64,000 bases of DNA from Runella sp. (GTDB lineage: Bacteria; Bacteroidota; Bacteroidia; Cytophagales; Spirosomataceae). How positions within the stretch are numbered: the first letter of the stretch is position 1; each line of letters opens with the position of its first letter. Both the position numbers and the translations under genes were made by a program. The notes below the pieces were generated by a model that made no database searches, was not told the origin of the DNA, and was given only the letters and a program-made list of their open reading frames with translations. Shown piece after piece: positions 26,259 to 36,046 of the stretch. The DNA is taken from NCBI RefSeq assembly GCF_027484545.1, contig NZ_JAIXST010000169.1, forward strand, positions 1 to 64,000. Reading direction: 5' to 3'.

Positions 26259-27653
26259 CTACACTAAGCCCCGCAGCAAATCGGGGAATAAGCCTAAGAA
26301 TAAAGTGATAATTGTGGTGGCAATTAAGACCAAGCGGTAAAACGTAGGAACTTTGATTGCTCCAAGTTCACCTTCACGCATATAGGCGGCGATAATGGCA
26401 CGGAAGTAGTAATAAACCCCAATTGCCGACATAAAGACGGCTACTATCAATAGCCAGGTTATACCGCGCTCAACGACGCTGGAGAAAACAAAAAACTTAC
26501 CCCAAAAGCCGGCTGTCAAAGGAATCCCTGCTAAAGACAACATCGAAACAGTAAGTACAAAGGCCAATAAAGGGTTTTTCTTGCCCAAGCCATTGAATGC
26601 TTCAAAACTTTCGGCCGTCTCGTGCGAGCGAACACCTGTTTCTTTGGCCAAAACCATCAATACTCCAAACGCACTGATGGTAGCCAATGAATAAGCCAAG
26701 GAGTAAAAAACAATCGCACTTTGTGATTGTGAAGTGAGGGCAGTTAAACTCAAAAGTAAATAACCAGCGTGCGAAATGCTCGAATACGCCATCATGCGTT
26801 TGAAACTTTGCTGATAGACTGCGGTCACATTACCTGCCAACAGAGTCAATACCGTAATAGCGGCCATCGTAACCCACCAGAAGCTATAAATACCCGAGAA
26901 TGAACCCGATAGCAATCGATAAATAGCAGCAAAGCCAGCTGTTTTTACGATGGTAGACATAAATGCCGTAAAAATCGTAGGGGCACCGTCGTACACATCC
27001 GGAGTCCAAAAATGGAAAGGCGCTGCTGATACTTTAAACAACATACCAATCAGAAGCATCAGAAGTCCTGCATACAGCATTACTGACGGAGTCGGATTGG
27101 TTAGAACGTAGGCTTTTAGAGCCGTTACGTTAAAAGAACCAGTTGCGCCGTAGAGTAATGCCATTCCGAAAAGCATAATCCCAGTAGCAAAAGCACCCAT
27201 TAAAAAATACTTCAAAGCTGCTTCGTTAGAGCGCAGGTTTTTCTTGTCACTACCCGTAAGGACGTACATAGAAACTGATAGAATCTCGACGCCTAAAAAC
27301 AACATGATTAAGTTTTCAAATCCAATCATCATGATTGCTCCCACTACCGAAAATAACATAATGGCGTAGTATTCTGCAGGTTGAGCAGATTCGTCATCTA
27401 TAAAACCGCGCGTCAAAGCCACAATTAGAAGTGCCGACAGTAATACAATCCCCGAAAACGACATAGTCAGCTTGTTTTCAAACAGCATGCTCTTGAAATA
27501 CAAGGAGGGGGCATCATTCCAATTGAGAAAATTAGCTACTAATACCACTACTAATACTAAAAGGGTAGCCGGCAACAGGAGATTTTTCGATTTCTGAAAG
27601 CCCAGAAATAAAACCACAAGGCCGAGTATGGAGAGGAGTACGATTGGAAGCAT
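26259..27653 (-). CDS. nuoN: NADH-quinone oxidoreductase subunit N
   Basis: A 464-residue antiporter-like membrane subunit of respiratory complex I, with about 14 hydrophobic segments. Core motifs are visible: the conserved lysine segment in LLFKVSAAPFHFWTPDVYDGAP (split here as LLIGMLFKVSAAPFHFW then TPDVYDGAP, about 210-235), KRMMAYSSISHAGY (about 283) and the Glu in the fourth to fifth segment (FLGVEILSVSMY). It should carry one proton channel. Last gene of the nuoKLMN run, about 200 bp after nuoM. Confidence 0.95.
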   Translation of the reverse strand: MLPIVLLSILGLVVLFLGFQKSKNLLLPATLLVLVVVLVANFLNWNDAPSLYFKSMLFENKLTMSFSGIVLLSALLIVALTRGFIDDESAQPAEYYAIMLFSVVGAIMMIGFENLIMLFLGVEILSVSMYVLTGSDKKNLRSNEAALKYFLMGAFATGIMLFGMALLYGATGSFNVTALKAYVLTNPTPSVMLYAGLLMLLIGMLFKVSAAPFHFWTPDVYDGAPTIFTAFMSTIVKTAGFAAIYRLLSGSFSGIYSFWWVTMAAITVLTLLAGNVTAVYQQSFKRMMAYSSISHAGYLLLSLTALTSQSQSAIVFYSLAYSLATISAFGVLMVLAKETGVRSHETAESFEAFNGLGKKNPLLAFVLTVSMLSLAGIPLTAGFWGKFFVFSSVVERGITWLLIVAVFMSAIGVYYYFRAIIAAYMREGELGAIKVPTFYRLVLIATTIITLFLGLFPDLLRGLV

Positions 27654-27790
27654 TTTCTTAATGTTTCAATTTAAATATTTAGTACACTGTTCATTAAACT
27701 TATTTACTTTTCACCTTCAGGAAAAATTTTTAAATCAGTTAACAGTGCATTTAGTTGTATCAAAAATCAATGTATATATAATTAATCACT

Positions 27791-27845
27791 CATTCACAAT
27801 TCACCGCACGGGCACGGTACGCCGCTGGCCCCGTCATTCACAATT
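27791..27845. repeat. GC-rich 33-bp insert between perfect 11-bp direct repeats
   Basis: CATTCACAATT occurs at 27791-27801 and again at 27835-27845. The 33 bases between (27802-27834) are far more GC-rich than the AT-rich spacer around them. They hold CCGCACGGGC and GGCCCCGT, two words also present at 59711-59728, and ACGGG/CCCGT can pair. This looks like a small insertion with target duplication in the nuoN-nuoM gap. Confidence 0.65.
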
Positions 27846-27850
27846 ATTTC

Positions 27851-29305
27851 TTAGTAATGAATCATTTGTAAAAGATTACTTACTGCGGGTTCGGTCAATT
27901 TTAAGAAAGAATTAGGATATAGACCCATCCAAAATACCATAATTGTCAAGGGTAGCAACACAGCCCGTTCACTAAATGAAAGGTCGGCAAAATGCTCGGT
28001 AAAAGAGGATTTGTTGCCAAACATTGATTTCTGAAACAGACGCAGCATATAAACTGCCCCTAAAATAATCGTTGTTCCTGCAATAGCTCCCATCCAAACG
28101 TTTGATTCATAAACGCCTCGTAACAGTAAAAACTCACCAACAAAACCATTGGTCAACGGTAAAGCGACACTACCTAACATCAAAATCATGAAGTAGACCG
28201 TCAGGTTTGGAGTGCGCTGCGTAATACCGCCTAATTGCTCAATATTGCGAGTTTTCGTACGGGAGAAGATAATTTCAACGATGAAGAATAACCCTACCAC
28301 ATTGATACCGTGGGCAAGCATCTGAATCAAAGCACCCTGTACCCCGCTTAATGTTTGTGAAAACACCCCGGCCGACATCAACCCAACGTGAGCAAAAGAA
28401 GAGTAAGCAATCAAACGCTTCATATCGCGCTGTTGAATCGCGATAATGGAACCGTATACAATACCAATCACTGACAGTACTATGGCGGTGGTTCCCCAAG
28501 ATTGCAAACCAAGAGGCAGAATCGGTAAAATAAAACGAATGACTCCATAAACACCCATTTTAAGCATGATACCGGCAAGTAGCATGGTAGCAGGCGTAGG
28601 AGATTCAGTATACGTGTCGGGTTGCCAGGTATGAAAAGGAAAGACCGGCATTTTGATAGCAAAAGCAATAAAGAAAGCCCAGAAAATCCAGCCTTGCTTT
28701 TGAGCATCTAAGGCTAATTTATAAAAGGCAGAAATTTCGGACGTATGCCCTTGGGGAGAGGTGGTTTGGTAGTATAAGTACACCAAGGCAACCAACATGA
28801 ACAAACTACCAAAAATGGTATAAACAAAGAACTTGAAAGTAACTTTAATACGATTTTCACCACCCCAAACTGCCGCTAAGAAATAGACCGGAATTAGAGC
28901 CGCTTCAAAAAATAAATAGAACAAAAATGCATCAGTTGCTGTAAATACTCCCATCAAGGCTGATTGCATAAATAGAATCAACGCGTAGAAAGTAGAGGCG
29001 TTTTTGTAAGGTTGGCGGAAAGTAGAAAGAATAATAAGAGGGGTTAAAAATGCGGTAAGCATGACAAGCAACAAACTGATGCCGTCAATACCGCCTGCAA
29101 ATGCAATGCCTGCTGATTTGATCCACGGATAGCTGAAACCGAACTGATGGGAAGCCGTGGGTTGAAATTGAGTGTAAACTACGATGGCTATCACCAACTC
29201 AACCACTGCTCCAATGAGAGCCAACTGCTTGGCACTGTTATTTTTCGTAATTAATGAAACTACACCCGCAAACAACGGAATGAGTATAAGTGAAAGTGTA
29301 AGCAT
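27851..29305 (-). CDS. nuoM: NADH-quinone oxidoreductase subunit M
   Basis: A 484-residue complex I membrane subunit. Diagnostic blocks are FLFYLFFEAALIPVYFLAAV (proton-channel Glu, about residue 125), AIKMPVFPFHTWQPDTYTE (conserved Lys, about 217) and DMKRLIAYSSFAHVG (about 288). About 14 membrane segments; length normal. The ATG at 29303-29305 starts it. It sits about 140 bp after nuoL and about 200 bp before nuoN, gaps wide for an operon and filled with palindromes and a small insert. Confidence 0.95.
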   Translation of the reverse strand: MLTLSLILIPLFAGVVSLITKNNSAKQLALIGAVVELVIAIVVYTQFQPTASHQFGFSYPWIKSAGIAFAGGIDGISLLLVMLTAFLTPLIILSTFRQPYKNASTFYALILFMQSALMGVFTATDAFLFYLFFEAALIPVYFLAAVWGGENRIKVTFKFFVYTIFGSLFMLVALVYLYYQTTSPQGHTSEISAFYKLALDAQKQGWIFWAFFIAFAIKMPVFPFHTWQPDTYTESPTPATMLLAGIMLKMGVYGVIRFILPILPLGLQSWGTTAIVLSVIGIVYGSIIAIQQRDMKRLIAYSSFAHVGLMSAGVFSQTLSGVQGALIQMLAHGINVVGLFFIVEIIFSRTKTRNIEQLGGITQRTPNLTVYFMILMLGSVALPLTNGFVGEFLLLRGVYESNVWMGAIAGTTIILGAVYMLRLFQKSMFGNKSSFTEHFADLSFSERAVLLPLTIMVFWMGLYPNSFLKLTEPAVSNLLQMIHY

Positions 29306-29336
29306 ATTTGAATGTCGATTTCAGAAATTATGAATA

Positions 29337-29430
29337 GAGTTGTTTGTTGATTAGCAAGAAAAAACAACTCTTTATTATTGATAATCAATCACTTCATTTC
29401 TTGAGCCGTTGTTTGTGCCGCACAAACAAC
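29337..29430. repeat. Two hairpins in the nuoL-nuoM gap
   Basis: GAGTTGTTT (29337-29345) pairs with AAACAACTC (29362-29370). GTTGTTTGTG (29408-29417) pairs with CACAAACAAC (29421-29430) around CCG. Both are perfect-armed. On the transcribed - strand neither is followed by a T-run, so they are better read as intergenic repeats or processing sites than as terminators inside the nuo operon. Confidence 0.6.
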
Positions 29431-29441
29431 ACTCAATAACT

Positions 29442-31370
29442 TCATTTCAATAAGAAATTCCAGGCCAAAATCACTACTATCCCAATAACCATGGCAAAGA
29501 CGTAGAAACCTGTTTCGCCAGATTGCAACAGGCGCATACGGCCTGCTGAAATCTGTACCAAACGACCTGCTCCATTTACCACCACATCAATTAGGAATTC
29601 ACCAAAACTGTATAACAAGTTAGAAAGCTTGCGCATTGGGTTCACAAAAACCGCTTCGTAAAGCTCATCAACGTAGTATTTATTTTGGAGTACTTTGGCA
29701 AATCCTGTGACGTCTTTATCGGCCGCAGGAACGGTATTTCTACTGATAAATAAATTATAAGCAAACAAAATAGACAACACAGCTGCTCCTACCGACACTC
29801 CCATGAGTATGTATTCGGTTGAATGCTCCATGTGTCCTTCAAATAAATCGGGATTGACCTGTTTCGACAATTCAAACAAAGGGGCCATAAAGTGCTCCAA
29901 CGACTCACCGCCATGCAAGGCATGTGGAATATTCATCAAACCGCCTACGGCCGACAACACCGCTAAAATCACCAACGGAATTGTCATTGAAGCGGGCGAT
30001 TCGTGTAAATGATGTTCTTGCTCGTGAGTTCCGCGAAATTTGCCGAAGAACGTGACAAACAACAGGCGGAACATATAAAAAGCAGTCATCATGGAGGTAA
30101 CCAACCCAATCCCCCACATGATTTTGTTGTGCTCAAATACGTGCGCCAAAATTTCATCTTTTGAAAAGAAACCGGCAAACGGTATGATCCCTGAAATAGC
30201 GAGTGTTGCAATCAAAAATGTCCAGAAGGTGACCGGCAGATGTTTCCGTAAACCACCCATGTTACGGATGTCCTGCTCGTCAGACATAGCGTGAATCACA
30301 CTGCCCGCGCCCAAAAACAACAAAGCTTTAAAGAAAGCATGTGTCATAACGTGGAACATAGCCGAAGTATAAGCGCCAACGCCTAAGGCCAAAAACATAT
30401 ACCCCAATTGACTCACGGTTGAATAAGCCAATACTTTTTTAATGTCATTTTGGTATAAGCCAATCGAAGCGGCAACCACGGCAGTTAACAATCCAATTCC
30501 TCCCACAACTCCCAAAGTAGCAGGCGCAAGCGAGTACAGGACGTTGGAACGAATCACCATGTAAATTCCTGCCGTCACCATCGTAGCGGCGTGGATAAGT
30601 GCCGAAACGGGAGTAGGACCCGCCATCGCATCTGGTAGCCACGTATAAAGTGGTATTTGCGCCGATTTTCCCATGGCACCTACAAAAAGCAAAGCGGTGA
30701 TAATAATAATGACACTATCGTTTACGCTGAAACTTCCGTTGGCGGCCTTGCTGAATACATCAAGGTATTCGACAGAACCGAAGGTTTGAATAATCATGAA
30801 AATGCCCAACAAAAAGCCCAAGTCGCCGATACGGTTCATAATGAAGGCTTTACGAGCGGCATTGTTGTAGTTGGTAACCTTGTTCCAGAAACCGATCAGT
30901 AAATAGGAACAAAGTCCCACCCCTTCCCAACCAATAAACATGATAACGTAGTTGGAACCCATTACGAGCAGCAACATGAAGAACAAAAAGAGGTTGAGAA
31001 AGGCAAAAAACTTTCCAAATCCTTCGTCGTGGCTCATATAACCGACTGAATAGATGTGAATTAATGACCCAACTCCGGTCACTACCATAAGCATCAACAG
31101 AGATAGTTGGTCTATCTGAAAAGAAAAGGCAATGTTTAACTGACCAATCGAAATCCAGTCAAATAATTTAACCAGTTGAGGTTGGCCATCGAAGCCATTC
31201 CAAGCCAGAATAGAAATAGCAAATGCTCCCAAGGCGGTTGCTGAGCCAATGACTCCTGCAAGATTTTTGGGAAGATGTCGAAACCCAATCCCGTTGATAA
31301 TAAAACCAAGGAGGGGCAGTAACGGTATAAGAATAAGTAAGGATGAGTTCATAAATTGCTCAATTTCCAA
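29442..31370 (-). CDS. nuoL: NADH-quinone oxidoreductase subunit L
   Basis: A 642-residue complex I membrane subunit with about 15-16 hydrophobic segments and the long lateral helix expected at the C-terminus. Core motifs: FIGWEGVGLCSYLLIGFW (proton-channel Glu, about residue 145), GKSAQIPLYTWLPDAMAGPTP (about 233; conserved Lys), HAATMVTAGIY (about 260) and DIKKVLAYSTVSQLGYM (about 310). The histidine-rich stretch EQEHHLHESPAS (about 448) lies in a loop. Nine bp after nuoK. Confidence 0.96.
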   Translation of the reverse strand: MEIEQFMNSSLLILIPLLPLLGFIINGIGFRHLPKNLAGVIGSATALGAFAISILAWNGFDGQPQLVKLFDWISIGQLNIAFSFQIDQLSLLMLMVVTGVGSLIHIYSVGYMSHDEGFGKFFAFLNLFLFFMLLLVMGSNYVIMFIGWEGVGLCSYLLIGFWNKVTNYNNAARKAFIMNRIGDLGFLLGIFMIIQTFGSVEYLDVFSKAANGSFSVNDSVIIIITALLFVGAMGKSAQIPLYTWLPDAMAGPTPVSALIHAATMVTAGIYMVIRSNVLYSLAPATLGVVGGIGLLTAVVAASIGLYQNDIKKVLAYSTVSQLGYMFLALGVGAYTSAMFHVMTHAFFKALLFLGAGSVIHAMSDEQDIRNMGGLRKHLPVTFWTFLIATLAISGIIPFAGFFSKDEILAHVFEHNKIMWGIGLVTSMMTAFYMFRLLFVTFFGKFRGTHEQEHHLHESPASMTIPLVILAVLSAVGGLMNIPHALHGGESLEHFMAPLFELSKQVNPDLFEGHMEHSTEYILMGVSVGAAVLSILFAYNLFISRNTVPAADKDVTGFAKVLQNKYYVDELYEAVFVNPMRKLSNLLYSFGEFLIDVVVNGAGRLVQISAGRMRLLQSGETGFYVFAMVIGIVVILAWNFLLK

Positions 31371-31379
31371 ATCAGAAAA

Positions 31380-31724
31380 TTACCATTTCAATTTATTCAA
31401 GAAACCAATGTCAATCGTACGGGTGTTACGGTAGATCATGACGATGATCGCCAAACCTACAGCTACTTCCGCAGCGGCTACGGCCATAATAAAAAACACA
31501 AAAACCTGACCGACGGGATCAGATTTGTAGGTAGAAAATGCAATAAGCAACAAATTGACGGCATTGAGCATCAGTTCAACGCTCATAAAAATAATGAGTG
31601 CGTTGCGACGGGTCAATACTCCCACGATGCCTATCACAAACAGTGTCGTTGCCAACAGCACGTAGTTTTGTAATGGAATTAATTGGACGACGTCAGGGAT
31701 TGACGGAGTAGCTTGTGGAAACAT
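31380..31724 (-). CDS. nuoK: NADH-quinone oxidoreductase subunit K
   Basis: A 114-residue subunit with three membrane helices. The two buried acidic residues that carry protons are seen in the SVELMLNAVNLLLIAFS block (about 51-67) and the AVAAAEVAVGLAI block (about 82-94). First gene of the nuoKLMN cluster here. nuoA-J are not in the window: the genes before it are an unrelated glycan operon, so the complex I genes are split in this genome. A good promoter match lies about 57-86 bases upstream. Confidence 0.95.
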   Translation of the reverse strand: MFPQATPSIPDVVQLIPLQNYVLLATTLFVIGIVGVLTRRNALIIFMSVELMLNAVNLLLIAFSTYKSDPVGQVFVFFIMAVAAAEVAVGLAIIVMIYRNTRTIDIGFLNKLKW

Positions 31725-31780
31725 AGGTAGTTAGGTCGAATGAGAAATCTTATAAGAAAGATTATTCTTCAAAAACGTGG

Positions 31781-31810
31781 CAAATTTACTGAATAATCGT
31801 AGTTGCCCAA
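31781..31810 (-). promoter_or_regulatory. Bacteroidota-type promoter for nuoKLMN
   Basis: On the - strand TTG (31810-31808) and TAAATTTG (31788-31781) stand 19 bases apart, matching the -33 TTG and -7 TAnnTTTG consensus of Bacteroidota. Transcription would start about 50 bases before nuoK. Confidence 0.6.
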
Positions 31811-31888
31811 ATCCGGACTTCAAAAACTATGAACCTTAAAATACATAGATGGCTGATTTTTGATAGGATAGGCTTCAACAATAGACGA

Positions 31889-32731
31889 TTAAGAGTATTT
31901 ACGGGCAGGTCCCATTATCCATCTTTTGAGCGTTTTTTGCATTTTGCTTCCCAGCCACGCATCAAATAGTTTGTCTCGTACGCCAGTGGGAGGTGTTTTG
32001 GGAATACTTTGGGGAGTAGCAGAAAGTACCAAATGAAAACTGCCGCTGGCCGGGCCACTGTATTTGGTCCCGCCTCTTACAAATTGAGTATTAAAAAAGT
32101 CTATAAAAGTAGGTTGATGATAGAATCCTAACTCCTCAAATTTAGTAATCCACCACTCTTTTGGCTTCACGGTTTGGTGTAGATTTACGCCGTTTACAAT
32201 GTCATCGACCGTAGCTACGCTCATGATCCAGAGTCCGTGCGGTGCCAAATGCTTTTTAACATTGGCCGCAACATCTGCAATTTTACTTTCTTCAATGTGT
32301 TCCATTAATTCCCAAGAAGTAACCAAATCAAATAAAACAGGAATTTGCTTTTCTTTGGTTTCCACAAATATGTCAAAATTGGCGGTTACGTCGCAGGTAA
32401 ATAAATTATTGGGAATCGTAGCCCATTCAGCCCTTTTAAATTTTTTGGAATAATCACTTCCCTCTAAACCCACAGCAAAACAGCCATCATTTAAGCAGTC
32501 TCTGACGAATCCGCCGCCAGCACAACCGATGTCCAATACCTTCCAGGGCCGAGGGTAGGAGTAAAAAGTCTGATATACTTTTTCATTAAAACGATAATTT
32601 CTGCTGTTATCATTGGCTGTTCCCCATGGTACTAAATGGTCAGGGGAGTCAAAAGCAATCGGTTTTTCGGTAGCTACTACAATTCGAGATGAATCGGTAA
32701 ATTCAAAAGAGGAAGAGGTGGACAGCATCAA
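31889..32731 (-). CDS. Class I SAM-dependent methyltransferase
   Basis: A 280-residue cytoplasmic methyltransferase. Motif I is VLDIGCAGGGF (about residue 62-72), followed by LEGSDYSKKF (about 84), the DVTANF strand and LVTSWELMEHIEESK (about 137-151). No signal peptide or membrane segment. It is the last gene of the nonulosonate cluster (60 bp after the flippase gene), so it may cap or decorate the glycan; that role is inference. A - strand TAACTTTG at 32772-32779 could also give it its own promoter. Confidence 0.8.
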   Translation of the reverse strand: MMLSTSSSFEFTDSSRIVVATEKPIAFDSPDHLVPWGTANDNSRNYRFNEKVYQTFYSYPRPWKVLDIGCAGGGFVRDCLNDGCFAVGLEGSDYSKKFKRAEWATIPNNLFTCDVTANFDIFVETKEKQIPVLFDLVTSWELMEHIEESKIADVAANVKKHLAPHGLWIMSVATVDDIVNGVNLHQTVKPKEWWITKFEELGFYHQPTFIDFFNTQFVRGGTKYSGPASGSFHLVLSATPQSIPKTPPTGVRDKLFDAWLGSKMQKTLKRWIMGPARKYS

Positions 32732-32791
32732 ATCAACGGATTTAGATAAATAGAAGTAACTATGTTTTGTGCAAAGTTAAAAAATTAAGCA

Positions 32792-34360
32792 TCAAATCGG
32801 CGTGTCCTTTTCGTTACCTACTTTAAATCGGTGCATGACTTTGGTACGAATAAGTTGAATTTCATCCACTTTAAGGAGAAGACTGCTGCCAATAAACACG
32901 ACCAGAGCGATGATTGCTAAACTAATACCAATAAAAAGACTGCTTAATTTATCATAAGTCATGTAGTCGTTCCAGTAATTAGTAATACTCCAAATCGTTG
33001 CTGCTCCTATAACAAGAGATATAGTGATTTTTAAAATTTCTCCGGGATCATACAAACCAAAATAAGCTCTTTTCCAGTGGCGAACCGTCAGCATCGGCAC
33101 AGAGGCCATTAAGAAATTTTGCAAAAACAGCTGAATTAATACGCCTTCAAACCCTAAAGTACGTATCAAAAAATACCCGATGGTAGCTGAAATGACGTGA
33201 ATAATGCTCCAAAAATAATATTGTAACTCAGGGCGCGTCACCGAAACCGCCAACTTTCGAAATATCATATACGGTCCAGAACAAATCATTGCCGCAAAAA
33301 ACACGCACAATAGTTCATACACTCGCTGTACATCCTGTGCGTTAAATTTTACGCCTCCCCAGAGCGTCCAAATCAAGTATTGGCCGCCTGCCCAAAAAGG
33401 GAGTACTATTAAAAAACCAATAAAATAGGAGAAATTAAGGTTTTTGGAAACGTATCTTTTTACTAACTGCCCGTTGTTTTGGGTGATAAAGCGGTTGATT
33501 TCGTTGAAAAATACGGTACTTATGGGTATCAAAAATACGTTTGAGACTTTTCCATAAATCAATTCTGCGTAGCGATAGATGGCAAAGGTGCCCGGAGGAA
33601 GCAGCGACAATCCGGCATTGAAGATAAACGTATAGATTTGAACACTGACCATGTAAGTGGAAGTAGCCGAAAGCGTACGTGCTAAATCACGCAACGGAAA
33701 ATAGGGATTACGAAGCAACCAAGTATGCCGATACCCCAATTGCCGCAAATAATAAATAGTAGTGCCAAATTGTGCCAATACGCTGATTGTCAGTGCTACT
33801 ACTAAACTTGCCGCATTGCCTTCACGTCCCCAAATGAGTAATATTGCGATGTTGCAGACTTGAGATACGGTGCTCGTAAACTCAACTTTTCCGTAGATAT
33901 TTTCGGCATTAAGCATTCCCTGAAACAAATTGGTCGCAATCTGAAAAGGCATCAAAAAGCCCGTAACGCAGAAAATTTGCCAAACTTGGTATTTGGTAGT
34001 ATCCTTGAAACCGGGCACCAACAAATTGACAATTCCCGTACCGCTTGCCACAAATGCCAACACCATCAGGAAGGCAATCCCCACCATGTAGTTGCTCAGG
34101 GTAGATACCACCGACATTGCCGCTTTAGGACTGACTTCCTGTTTGATACGGTGATAACGCGCTACAATGATTTCCACTAATTGGCCTGTATTGACAAACC
34201 GCGAGACAGCGGTGCCCAGTACCGAAGCCGCAAAAAATGCTTCTACCTGCGGAGATGTACCAAAAAGATACACCATAAGCGTCGAAATGACGACGTTTAA
34301 AATGACATTGAGCGAATTTAAACTGAAAAGAACTCCGATATTTCGATAATCAAGTGACAA
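32792..34360 (-). CDS. MurJ/Wzx-like lipid-linked oligosaccharide flippase
   Basis: A 522-residue membrane protein with about 14 hydrophobic segments and the MOP-superfamily layout. Near the N-terminus, VEAFFAASVLGTAVSRFVNTG (about 35-55, broken here as VEAFFAASVL then GTAVSRFVNTG) and LMPFQIATNLFQGMLNAENI (about 134) resemble MurJ/MviN, while the genomic setting suggests a glycan-specific flippase (Wzx role). It would move an undecaprenyl-linked glycan across the inner membrane. It lies 15 bp after a polytopic protein gene in the same run. Confidence 0.8.
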   Translation of the reverse strand: MSLDYRNIGVLFSLNSLNVILNVVISTLMVYLFGTSPQVEAFFAASVLGTAVSRFVNTGQLVEIIVARYHRIKQEVSPKAAMSVVSTLSNYMVGIAFLMVLAFVASGTGIVNLLVPGFKDTTKYQVWQIFCVTGFLMPFQIATNLFQGMLNAENIYGKVEFTSTVSQVCNIAILLIWGREGNAASLVVALTISVLAQFGTTIYYLRQLGYRHTWLLRNPYFPLRDLARTLSATSTYMVSVQIYTFIFNAGLSLLPPGTFAIYRYAELIYGKVSNVFLIPISTVFFNEINRFITQNNGQLVKRYVSKNLNFSYFIGFLIVLPFWAGGQYLIWTLWGGVKFNAQDVQRVYELLCVFFAAMICSGPYMIFRKLAVSVTRPELQYYFWSIIHVISATIGYFLIRTLGFEGVLIQLFLQNFLMASVPMLTVRHWKRAYFGLYDPGEILKITISLVIGAATIWSITNYWNDYMTYDKLSSLFIGISLAIIALVVFIGSSLLLKVDEIQLIRTKVMHRFKVGNEKDTPI

Positions 34361-34375
34361 AGCAGGGATGAAAGT

Positions 34376-36034
34376 TTATTGGTCAAAGATAGTGGTATTG
34401 GTTATATAAAGTACAGGCTTGGTACCGACTTTCAACCAATTGATTTGGTACTGATTAAAAGATTGGATACAATCGTAGGCTTCAGCCTCCAGGCCTTTTT
34501 TAAAATAACTTTGCTGTTTCAGCATACTTACGAGGTCATTCCGAGTAGAGGCCGTCGGGAAAATTATCTTCTTTTGGCCTTTGGTCAAGACCAAATAAAT
34601 GGCTTCGTTGGCGGCGTTTGGAAATTCCAACTGTGGCTCTTCGATCAGCCAATAATTGCCGCAGGTGATACCGTCGGCTTTTGTTTCCTCGTTGTGTTCT
34701 TTTTGTTGTTTTCCCTGAAATGGAAGCGGGGATGCCATTTTCAGTTGAGCCATTAAATCATAAGGGAGCGGAATGGTATACAAACCGATTTTCTGAGCCT
34801 CGGTGGCTGTTTTGACAAAACGCGGCGTTCCGTCGGTGGTGTACACATCCACTTGGTTGTTAAGGATGTTATAGTAATCAGTCACGGTACGCCATTCGGT
34901 CGTTTTGCGTAATCCAATATCACGATAGAAACTCAATAGTGTGATGATTAGTACTATTATCCACGGCAAGAGGGCTATCAGACGGTTTACGCTGAATTTA
35001 ATGAGTCGGAATCCCATCAGGAAACTAAGAGCTACTGCTAAGGAAGAATACTGTCGATAGCGCCCGCCAATGATGATACTCATTCCTTTTTCGGCCCGAA
35101 ACAACGCCACGGCCAAAGCCGTGAGGAAAATAAAGACCATGAGTGAAAGTAAAATCAAATCGGTACGTTCCCGGGATTGCAGGTATTTTTTGAAGGAGAT
35201 TAGACTCATGATGAAGACAATAAGTCCAACCAATACAGCCATTGCCTGACCCAATTTTCCGCCCAACAACGCTCCGTAAGAACCTAAAAATGCCAATAAA
35301 TTAAGCGGTAGAAAAAGTAAATTACTTAATTCAAAGATGCCCGAAGAGGGCTGTTGACGCATCAGATAAAAATAAGTACCACAGGCAAGAATCGCAGTAA
35401 AACCCCAAACAAGGTACTGTTTCAAAGGACGTTTATCCATCAACATAATAAAAAATCCTACTGGCCAGATCATAAGCCCATTGCCATTGCTGAATAAAGA
35501 AAGAATAGCGACCGGCAATGCCCAATACAATGTTTTGGAATTTGACAGAAGAAAAATGCTCAAAGTTACGGGCAGTACTACCCATATATTGGACCAAAGT
35601 GCCATGACCCAAAAAGAAGTGGGAGAATATTGGGGATTTAAAAATACCAATATCACCATCAAGAAATAAATGGCAGAGAAGCGATTGGAAGGAGTAAATA
35701 ATCGGTACAGAAAGATTAATTGAATCACTAGCAGTCCATTGCCAATAAGAAGAAGACTTCCAAAATTTATTTTTTTCGTCAGACCATAGCTAATCCAACT
35801 CACTACGCGCGTTATCATCATAATGTGCTCATTATGAGGCAGCAGAAGTGACTTGAGTTGTTCAGCGAAATCAACTTTCCTGAAAGTAATAATGTACTTT
35901 AAAATGGCGTCATAGTCGTCGAGGTAAGGGATATTTACCGCATATTGAGCTACGTAGTAAAAATACCAACTCACATACGCTGTTGCTAAAATGATAAGCC
36001 AATAAAAACGGGAGGATGATTGTTGCCTTTGCAT
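34376..36034 (-). CDS. Polytopic membrane protein, GT-C-like candidate, paralogue A
   Basis: Not assigned to a named family. 552 residues with about 11 hydrophobic segments and a soluble C-terminal region of about 150 residues. An acidic pair in the first outward loop (YLDDYD, about residue 37) followed by LPHNEHI (about 66) recalls the acidic motif of GT-C glycosyltransferases. Blocks shared with the gene at 36540-38204: MALWSN, FSNGNGL, GRYRxYS and the FFTDAYN/VTDYYN region. The two flank the KdsC-like gene. A transferase or polymerase using lipid-linked sugar is plausible but inferred. Confidence 0.65.
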   Translation of the reverse strand: MQRQQSSSRFYWLIILATAYVSWYFYYVAQYAVNIPYLDDYDAILKYIITFRKVDFAEQLKSLLLPHNEHIMMITRVVSWISYGLTKKINFGSLLLIGNGLLVIQLIFLYRLFTPSNRFSAIYFLMVILVFLNPQYSPTSFWVMALWSNIWVVLPVTLSIFLLSNSKTLYWALPVAILSLFSNGNGLMIWPVGFFIMLMDKRPLKQYLVWGFTAILACGTYFYLMRQQPSSGIFELSNLLFLPLNLLAFLGSYGALLGGKLGQAMAVLVGLIVFIMSLISFKKYLQSRERTDLILLSLMVFIFLTALAVALFRAEKGMSIIIGGRYRQYSSLAVALSFLMGFRLIKFSVNRLIALLPWIIVLIITLLSFYRDIGLRKTTEWRTVTDYYNILNNQVDVYTTDGTPRFVKTATEAQKIGLYTIPLPYDLMAQLKMASPLPFQGKQQKEHNEETKADGITCGNYWLIEEPQLEFPNAANEAIYLVLTKGQKKIIFPTASTRNDLVSMLKQQSYFKKGLEAEAYDCIQSFNQYQINWLKVGTKPVLYITNTTIFDQ

Positions 36035-36046
36035 GATTACTCTATT

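Noticed and set aside
27628..27915. 95-residue + strand frame across the nuoN-nuoM gap
   Set aside because: It overlaps both nuo gene ends on the other strand and spans a GC-rich insert; no family likeness.
29337..29430. Internal terminator in the nuo operon
   Set aside because: Neither hairpin has a T-run on the transcribed strand, and nuoM and nuoN need transcription through the site.
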